Shown here: positions 57,181-64,000 of the stretch, one piece after another
Position numbering within the stretch: position 1 is the stretch's first letter
Layout: each line of letters starts with the position of its first letter
NCBI GenBank assembly: GCA_022818135.1
Contig: JAFMSR010000001.1
Span: forward strand, 1,155,921 to 1,219,920
From: Saxidomus purpurata
Taxonomy: Eukaryota; Mollusca; Bivalvia; Venerida; Veneridae
Reading direction: 5' to 3'
Length of the DNA: 64,000 nucleotides
Position numbers and translations under genes: made by a program
Notes under the pieces: model-generated
Databases searched by the model: none
Told to the model about the DNA's origin: nothing
The model's input: only the letters and a program-made list of their open reading frames with translations

Positions 57181-58400
57181 TGTAGTTTTGCATTCCATAA
57201 AAAATAATTAATTTTTGAAAAACAAAATGAACTAATGCCAAGTTCTTTGTTCTCGGATGTACAAACTAATGTTCTTTGATGTTATCCAGCTACACTGATC
57301 TGGTTGGAGCAATTTACTTAATTGGAGTAAGCAACTTTATTGACTCTACTGCCGAAGTATTCAAACTATAGTGCATACTGATAAATACAGATTTAATTTT
57401 CTCATGTCAGTGCCAAGGAAATTTCTTTCTGAAATAAAGTAATTAACATAGCCATAGGTAAGTCAAAAGCAAGCTATGGCCACTATCTCGAGAATTTCCC
57501 AATCCAATTAGCCAGAAAGCACAAAGATATTTTTGTTTACTTTTATATAGCATTTCCTCTCTTTACGGAAAGCTGGAAGTTTGGCAAATATCAATCAAGT
57601 TTGCTTTCTGAAATGAAACAATACTGATGCATCATGAACATGGAAGCCTAGATATCTAGTCCAGTTTGAGCCCAGAATTTCACACATTCTGAATGCTCTT
57701 TACTTTCATTGGTAGCTTCAAAAACATTTGGCTGCTACATCTGATTTTGTCAGCAACTTCATTGTGCAAGATGGGTGACCATGGCGACCTTGGCACACTA
57801 TTGACTATGGATGTTGGCAATATGGTCAACCTACCTGGTACATTTACATCACACTGATGCAGGTTCTGTAACATGCTAAGTTCATAATAAAATTTCCAGT
57901 TGTTTGTAAATCTGAACCAACTTCTCCACACTGCTGTATCTACAGATTACATGTACCCTTCATGACATGTTCTATCCAGGATGTCTATTGGCCTTCACAT
58001 GTACTTCATGCTGAGAAAATACCTAAGCCATAACACATCAACTACACCAAGTACCAATTGATGTTAATGAGAACAATTTGGCTCTGTCTATTACAATCAC
58101 TCATTAATAATGTCGCTCTGAAATTTTTATTTTATAATACAAAAGCCATTTTTAATTTTCTCAATTAAGTCTGAAATAATCTTTGGTACATTCAAATTAA
58201 TATAATAAACATGTACTTCTGAAATACATTGTAGTCATAAATCCATCTGTGTAAATAAAATCAGAAGCAATTTTTAATTTAACAGTCCATTTATTGTTTA
58301 ATCCACTGTTTAAAATAAAGCAACAAATATGTTGGTTCAAGCACTTAATGGTAAGTCATTCCTATGAAAACTGAAACTTATAGTCCTGTTCTGTAAGTAA
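57181..58400. other. Intergenic space between convergent genes
   Basis: AT-rich, no recognised gene. An 83-codon minus-strand frame (57680-57931) has no family resemblance I can name and may be chance or part of the NEMF 3'UTR. TTTATT at 58290-58295 and 58126-58131 (AATAAA on the minus strand) are candidate NEMF poly(A) signals. Confidence 0.5.
58290..58295 (-). promoter_or_regulatory. Candidate NEMF poly(A) signal
   Basis: AATAAA on the minus strand, about 175 bases after the NEMF stop codon. A second hexamer at 58126-58131 is an alternative. Confidence 0.4.
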
Positions 58401-58469
58401 ATTATGTAACATAAATTGCACAAGTTCGGTAATGTTTTTTATCAATGTGTTGAAGCTTGGTATTTTATA

Positions 58470-58547
58470 TTACTTCCTTTTAATCTTGCTGATATTTGGA
58501 GCTGTGACCTTCACCTTGCCGGGAATGTTTCTTGACATGTCAACATC
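58470..58547 (-). CDS. NEMF: NEMF terminal exon
   Basis: Acceptor TTACAG (minus strand), then [25 protein letters not shown] and TAA at 58472-58470. The human end is [14 protein letters not shown] followed by NVKRK, so the C-terminus is complete. Confidence 0.95.
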   Translation of the reverse strand, partial: DVDMSRNIPGKVKVTAPNISKIKRK

Positions 58548-61500
58548 CTGTAATACAAGATTGTTTAAATTTGAAGACTGGACAGTCTTTCCATATCTGG
58601 TTTTTTTCATTCCTGTACTATTGCTCATTTAACTACAGAGATTATGCTCACTTTTAAGTATTAATGGTAATGGTTTTACTATGAAATTAGCAACAATGCT
58701 CTTCCCACCTACTTTATAATTATTATTAAGATCTGTATAGAAAATGACATGTAAGATTAATTAAACATGGACATAAAATGACTGCAAATTTAATAATTTA
58801 CTAAATGCAGGTCTAGTTCATCAGAATTAGCTAGACCTAAATTATGTGCATGTTGTCCTGTTTTTGCTCACTGAGATAAGAAAATCAAGTTTTCCCAGAT
58901 ATAATTTGATAAACTTGTCGGCTCTTCTACTAAATCTCTGAGCTGATTCGTTGCAACTTGATAAGGGACTTAATAAAGAAACAATTGCACATCTTGCAGT
59001 ACGTTGTTTCACTACATTCTGGCAGAGTTACAATGTAATTCCAGATGGACAAATGTGTGAGGATAAACATATGTTGTGTTTTTACAACAAACAGCCATGT
59101 AGACATTATGATTTATATGTGTGCCCTATTCTGGCTTGGAGCGGGATCTCTGACGAAGGATGAGCCACAAATGTTCTTTAAGCTCCGGTGTGAAATGGTC
59201 ATTCTAACAAACATGTTTACATTTCACTTTCAGCCCTACATGATGGAACAATAGAATTAAACAAAAGAATGACAACAATAGCAAAGCTTACCTTCAGTAT
59301 TTTCAGGAGATCTCTTTCACGTGGTGTTATTGTTTTATCATACTGGAACATATTGAGAGCAAGCTTCGCACCTGAAAAACAAACAAGAACCTGCTTTATC
59401 TACTATTTGAGTATTGCCATGTGTTAAATAATAGTATAAATGTCATAACCAGGTAAACTAGAGCTAGTACTAAATGTGATTAATACCCCCGAAAGACTGC
59501 TTTATAAACCGAGGAAGTTAGTAGTAACAGAATACCTTGCCAAAAAAAACTAAAATAGAGATATTGTTCTTGGCAATAACTCTGTAATTAGTCAAGATAG
59601 AGTTATGGTTCTTGTACACTGCACTTCCTCTCATTGTGCTGGACCATTGTATGAAATTGTATTGCATTCCAGCCAGCAGTTTTCAAGTTATGCTCTGCGT
59701 CAAGTAAAAGTAAAAATGGGCAATAACTCTGTAAATACTCAAGACAGAGTTATGGTTCTTGTACACTGCACTTCCACTCATTGTGCTAGACCATTGTATG
59801 AAGTTGTATTGAATTCCAACCGGTAGTTTTCTAGTAATGCTCCGGACAAGGAAAAGTAACAAAGGGCAATAACTCTGTAATGAGTCAAGAAAGAGTTATG
59901 GTTCCTGTGCACTGCACTTCCTCTCAATGTGCTTACCACCACGGGTTTTTTCCCTGGACTACCCCTTATACGCCCCCCCCCCCCCCCCAACCCCGGGTGA
60001 TCCTTATACCACCCCCAAACTTTGTTTCAGGGGTATAAAAAAATTAGTACCTTCAAAGTAACGGAAAACATGTGTCTAAACTGTAACATACCTTTTCCTC
60101 TTTTTGTTGATCCAGGTAGCAACTTCACCTTGTACCTGAAATGTTTACAACACATTCAGTAACAGTACTAGAACATGAGCCAAGGCTAGCCTTATACTGC
60201 CAAGAAACATGTTTAATTTACTGCAGACACAACAGTTGATGGCTACTACGTGAAATCTGAAATTATGACCAACTTAATTTGATTACTAACATACAGAATA
60301 ATAAACTTCCATCTAGCGGTTTTGGAGAAGATATCATTTGAAGTAAAATGTTTACAGACACCGTATATCTAACGACGGACGGCAGACGAATATAAAAGCT
60401 CACCCTGAGCATGAGCTAATAACTAAAGTTCTCAAGGTAGAAAATATGTAATAAAACACTTACTTATAATTTGTAAGAGCGTTGTATGGAGCACAGACTG
60501 GTACCGCAAACAAGAGTTCATCTTCAATATCTGGAATACCAGTCAAAGAGTTCAGTGCCTGTATATCCTAAAAATAGAAATACATCGGTAGAACATAAAA
60601 CAAACTCTGTAATTCTCTGTAAAGTATCTTGCAGCATTTTCAAATATCATACATTTTCAATTGATTTCCTTAGACTTCTTTGATTTACGAGCTTGGTGAA
60701 TGAAGTCTAACAAGGCTGCTTCACTGTTCACTAGCATTTTCCAGCTGAGCAAATCTAAGCATAAAGCTAAGACTTGCAACTATTAAACATACAATTTGGT
60801 ATGATGCAGGTAATATTAAAAAGTAAGTTTTAAAATATTCAATAAAAAAAAGGCTTGTCCTAAAATAACATTGTTATATACCATAATATATATGGTAAGA
60901 TACACTGTATCTATAAGAATAGTCATTTATCTTGATTAACTGTGTTACATGTATGTGTTTAATGATGCTGAGATTGCATTACTTGGCTTGATCTGCCTTT
61001 ATAAATGATTCATAATCATAAAGTGCAATTTTTGTATAGTCGTAGAACTACTAAAACACACATTTAATGCATGCAGTCAGTGAGCTAACCAGCCTGTAAA
61101 GGGTTATATGCCTACCTACCTTGTACCTGGCTTTAAGGTAAGATGTGGTAGGTTAATGTGTTTGAAATAAAAAAATTTTTTTTATTCAATAAAAGTGGAT
61201 TTTTCATGTTCAACATATATGACACAAGAATTGTTAAAGTCATTAGTATTTTATAGAAAGATCTGTAGATCTGTAGGATCATGCTTCTAGCTTGTCATTC
61301 ACTTTTAACTTTATGGCCGTCACAATGGCCTTGGTGTATGTGAAGATAAAAGTAAGAAATGTATTACACTTTAAGTTATAATATGTGTAACATAACAGAT
61401 GAAACAAAAATAACAAGGACTAAACGACCCAAATGTTAATGAATGTATAAGTTAAACAAAGAACTGGGCTAGATTTCTGGGGTGTCTTCTTGACTGGTGC

Positions 61501-64000
61501 AGGAAAGTGGCAACTAATTTAATATTTTTGTAGGCAAGCGATTCAATTAAGGTTAATTGCCATATTGGCCTAACCATCAAAAGAAATGGCAAGTAAGTTA
61601 TAAATATCACATCTATGCAAAGCCTTTTAGTCTAACTGAAGAATAGCCTAAAACGCATATTCAAGGCAGCAGTCAATTAGTTTCAGTGGAACAAAAGTTT
61701 TATATCATCTTTACCTATTGTAAGGCATTAAGGAAAAGTTAACTGAGCTTAAATGTTTGTACTTTCAAAAATGTTTATATAGATGTGTAAAAGTTCTGGT
61801 TTTTTTCTGGTTGTTGATCGTACATACACAAGAATTGTGGAAGACCTATCTGATCTATACATACATTAGTTTTTGTATCTTCCTTCTTGCTTGCCAGCCT
61901 ACTAAAGAATGTTGAATAAACATTAACCACAAAATAAACATTAACCCTGTTATTGCTGGTTGGCCCTACAAGTTTACAGATGGTAATTAAACCCTTTATA
62001 ACACTACGTAGTACTAAACAATACAAAGAAACAACAAAAGTTCTTGAAAATATAAGCTAGAACAAATAACATTTAACATACGATTTACTGTTTATTTATG
62101 CCGATTGTAACATTGTTTAGAAAGCTGGCAAAAATATAAAGTGTGTTGGCCAGCGTTCAATAATATGTTAAGAATTCGTGGGTCAATCAAAAAAGTTAAA
62201 TTGCAACAGTAAGTGTACCATATGACATTTATGCAGAAGCTTGTTATGGAATTAAAATTTCCTATGGCTTGTGATCAAGGGAATAAATTGATTATATTGT
62301 AAAACAAACGTCAACTATCTCTTCCAGTACCAGATTTAAAAAAGCAATCAAAAACTTAACTAAAATGAAATGTTTGTACTTTCAACACTTTGGATAATAA
62401 CTGTACAACAAGTTCTGGTTTATGCTTTGGTGTTGTTAGGGATATCAACGGACATCATCAACTGTGGACGTCTGTCCAGCTTGGTTTACTTTCTTTTGTT
62501 TTACCTTTTATGCGAGCAATGGGGACAGAAGAAACTGCCTAAATACCACGAATTCTGGACCTACCACAGAAATAAACATTGGCCAACCCCATTACTATCA
62601 GTTTAAACAAAAGTAGCTGACATTTGCATTTAATAGCAGTGTTGTTGTTACAAGATTTCATACCTGAAAGTTAGACTTTATATTACTCTTACACTATTAT
62701 ATGCAGATTGCTTAAACGTAAAGTCAATTACCATACATCACTTTCTGATTCTTTCATCAATATTTAACTATTTAGTATGAAAATTTATCAACTAATCAGT
62801 ATATTACATACAGCAAGTATTTCCATGCGGAGTTGTCTTTCTTCCTCATCCTGGTCCTTGTACTTATCCTTCAGTTTCTTCATCTTTCCCTAAATAATCA
62901 GAAAGCAAGCATCAAGATTCACTTAATGTTTCAGTCGAATAAGTGATCTTCACGTGGTAACAGAAATAACACAAACACATGAGTTACCATAGCATATCTT
63001 GAATAGATCATTTGTACATTACATTTATTTCATTGCCAGATTCAAATTGTTTTTCATTTCTAATGAGCTAATTTAATTAACAAGTATAATAAGTCACTGG
63101 AAATTTACCTTCTGTCCCCTTTTTGGTTGTTGTTGTTGTTGTGTTTCTTGCTCTTCCTTCTTGCCCTTATTTCTGCCCCTGCCTTGGTTGTCATCTGGTA
63201 GCCATGACACAGTCTCCCCTTCCTCTTCACCTTCTTTCTGTACAGAAAGTTGGTCTTGTTTCTTGGCTTTCTTCATCTCTCGTCTCTGTTTGGCAGACAA
63301 TCTAGGCCCTCCTGGTGTTTTCTGCAAATGTTTAAGGCCTTTCATTAGCATCTCCCATTTACAATTTAATACCATTCTTTATTTTCAAAACTTTAAAGTT
63401 CCTACCGATAAGCCTTTGGTAAGGGTTTCTTAATAAGAGACTAAATGTACTTATCTTTACATATATTTTATGCTCCTACCTTTTCTCCAAATGTAACAGG
63501 TGTATCATCGCCCAGGAATATCTGATCGCTGTCTGTACTTTGTGTAGATATGCTTCGTGACAACTCGTACCTGTAACAATTATACATGTATTTAAAAGAT
63601 TAATCTGATATATCATTTAATATCTTCTTTCAGTCTAATTAATTCCATAATTAAAAGTATCAAATAACTGTTTCAATGAGACTAATAAAACATTTTAATA
63701 GGTTAATGAATAGAAACTAATTCTACTTCTTTTGATTACCAATACAAAATGCTCTTACTTGTCTCCTTTCACATGCTGTAGGTTGATTTCTGTATCCGGG
63801 AATTCAACAACACTTGCTGGTGCCTTCTCAAATTTACATTGTCTTTGTACAATAATTTCTACATTACTTCCTTCAGCTTCATCATTTCTATCACTTGTTT
63901 CATTATCACAGTTTGTTTCTTCCTTCACAACAATGTCAACTTTGTCTGCATCAACTTCAGTCTCATCCTCAGCATCTTGACTAGCACTTTCTTCATTTGA
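58470..64000 (-). CDS. NEMF: NEMF (ribosome quality control factor), C-terminal half
   Basis: Minus-strand gene, 5' part beyond the window end. Seven in-phase exons encode an acidic linker (with [20 protein letters not shown]), a basic segment ([18 protein letters not shown]), the conserved [20 protein letters not shown] block, and the NFACT-C domain: [77 protein letters not shown] and stop. These match the human NEMF C-terminus almost block by block. Family knowledge: NEMF/Rqc2/Tae2 binds 60S subunits carrying stalled peptidyl-tRNA, stabilises Listerin/Ltn1, and directs C-terminal alanine tailing in animals. The catalytic-side NFACT-N domain and coiled coils are outside the window. The part between 60568 and 62811 is only partly resolved. 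Confidence 0.93.
59292..59371 (-). CDS. NEMF: NEMF exon: NFACT-C
   Basis: 80 nt, acceptor TTTTTCAG, donor AAG|GTAAGC, phase 1 in and 0 out. Encodes [20 protein letters not shown] then DLLKILK, matching human [20 protein letters not shown]. The following intron (58548-59291) shows nothing recognisable. Confidence 0.94.
59560..59940 (+). repeat. 150-bp tandem repeat in a NEMF intron
   Basis: Nearly three copies: GGCAATAACTCTGTAATTAG, GAGTTATGGTTCTTGTACAC, TGCACTTCCTCTCATTGTGC then TTCAAGTTATGCTC. Spacing is about 140-150 bases (59572, 59718, 59864). It lies between NEMF exons at 59371 and 60092. Confidence 0.85.
59940..60030 (+). repeat. C-rich low-complexity tract
   Basis: About 17 C in a row flanked by CCCCTTATACG and CCCCGGGTGATCC, plus CCACCCCC. 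Low complexity. Confidence 0.7.
60092..60135 (-). CDS. NEMF: NEMF small exon: NFACT-C
   Basis: 44 nt, acceptor ATTTCAG, donor AAAAG|GTATG, phase 2 in and 1 out. Encodes (K)[14 protein letters not shown](G), matching human YKVKLTPGVQKKGK. The codon AA|G is split across the upstream junction. Confidence 0.93.
60464..60567 (-). CDS. NEMF: NEMF exon: start of NFACT-C
   Basis: 104 nt, acceptor TTTTTAG, donor AA|GTAAGTG, phase 0 in and 2 out. Encodes [20 protein letters not shown] then [14 protein letters not shown](K), matching human [33 protein letters not shown]. Confidence 0.95.
61465..61493 (-). CDS. NEMF: Tentative NEMF exon ([10 protein letters not shown])
   Basis: Pyrimidine-rich acceptor CTTTCCTGCACCAG followed by codons for (V)KKTPQKSSP, which resembles EPVKKQPQKPRG in human NEMF at the expected place. 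The only usable donor is a weak GTTCTT after CCA; it gives phase 0, as the next exon (60567) needs. The upstream join is unresolved: the called acceptor needs phase 1, while the preceding candidate ends in phase 0. A downstream AAG|AAG acceptor would repair this. Confidence 0.35.
61865..61897 (-). CDS. NEMF: Tentative NEMF exon ([11 protein letters not shown])
   Basis: Minus-strand codons [11 protein letters not shown] followed by a good donor GTATGT. They resemble GSAGSNKEEKGKK, which follows the KDQDEE block in human NEMF. No acceptor gives the right incoming phase except an AAG|AAG inside the candidate, so the true start may be about 61885. Treat the boundaries as open. Confidence 0.3.
62812..62889 (-). 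CDS. NEMF: NEMF exon: conserved [12 protein letters not shown] block
   Basis: 78 nt, phase 0-0, acceptor TTATTTAG, donor GCT|GTATGT. Encodes [20 protein letters not shown] then RMEILA, nearly identical to human [20 protein letters not shown]. The intron after it (61898-62811) contains no confident exon. Confidence 0.95.
63109..63321 (-). CDS. NEMF: NEMF exon: basic and Q-rich linker
   Basis: 213 nt, phase 0-0, acceptor ATTTGCAG, donor AAG|GTAAAT. Encodes [37 protein letters not shown], then [25 protein letters not shown]. Low-complexity charged linker with a five-Q run before the conserved block. Plus-strand frames here are shadows. Confidence 0.92.
63480..63570 (-). CDS. NEMF: NEMF exon: serine-rich linker
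   Basis: 91 nt, phase 2 in, 0 out, acceptor TGTTACAG, donor AAG|GTAGGA. Encodes (K)[20 protein letters not shown] then [11 protein letters not shown] serine/threonine-rich stretch with possible phosphosites (inference). Confidence 0.9.
63759..64000 (-). CDS. NEMF: NEMF exon: acidic linker, cut by the window end
   Basis: Donor GGAGACAA|GTAAGA, phase 2 out. Open to the window end. Encodes an acidic region ([37 protein letters not shown]) ending [20 protein letters not shown](K). The FPDT block is conserved in NEMF proteins. Confidence 0.9.

Noticed and set aside
60684..60777. 41-codon minus-strand frame ending KSKKSKEIN
   Set aside because: Does not match NEMF and ends in a stop within the gene; probably part of a repeat.
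61080..61150. CAG|GTACAAG|GTAGGT on the minus strand as an extra NEMF exon
   Set aside because: It resembles the true exon start at 60135 by a few bases only and gives no conserved residues.

Overview
The window is eukaryotic, AT-rich nuclear DNA from a bivalve mollusc or close relative. The exons are short, with GT-AG introns. The introns carry a tRNA-derived SINE, 'tgtctccccc' repeats with AAGGTCAAGGTCA units, GTGAGC-type palindromic repeats, pogo/Tigger-like MITEs and many minisatellites, all of the kind common in bivalve genomes. The species assignment is inference, because no gene here identifies a species.

The window holds parts of two convergent (tail-to-tail) genes. Plus strand, 17970-53166: the tail half of a large unconventional myosin, read as 22 consecutive exons with matching phases plus one 12-nt microexon candidate. 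The order is a post-IQ helical segment, a 280-codon proline-rich exon, MyTH4, FERM, MyTH4, FERM and a stop. There is no recognisable SH3 between FERM1 and MyTH4-2. That layout fits the invertebrate class XXII type, or a myosin VII relative that lost its SH3. About 1,417 residues are readable. The motor and IQ exons are not seen and should lie upstream of base 1, or far upstream across a long intron. A 3'UTR of up to about 4 kb follows, to a poly(A) signal at 57153. Minus strand, 64000 down to 58470: the C-terminal half of NEMF (Rqc2/Tae2 family, ribosome quality control), in seven confident exons and two tentative ones; its 5' part lies beyond the window end.

Layout. 1-17969: no confident gene. 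It holds repeats (a 341-481 minisatellite, a 1578-2740 element with inverted ends, a 5188-5570 GTTCATG-type repeat, C/G homopolymers, a SINE at 13615-13806, a 48-bp minisatellite at 16590-17275) and one possible terminal exon of an unknown upstream gene at 4574-4663. 17970-53166: myosin tail exons, with introns full of minisatellites and MITE-like insertions. 53167-57180: 3'UTR. 57180-58400: short intergenic space. 58470-64000: NEMF.

The myosin is probably an actin-based cargo or filopodial motor whose MyTH4-FERM modules bind cargo or microtubules. NEMF marks stalled 60S-peptidyl-tRNA complexes. The two genes are not functionally linked; they are only neighbours. The most unusual structures are the tandemly duplicated fold-back element at 50148-51058, the 21-bp perfect hairpin at 52521-52615, the 12-nt microexon candidate and the minisatellite carrying repeated AG|GT splice-like motifs.
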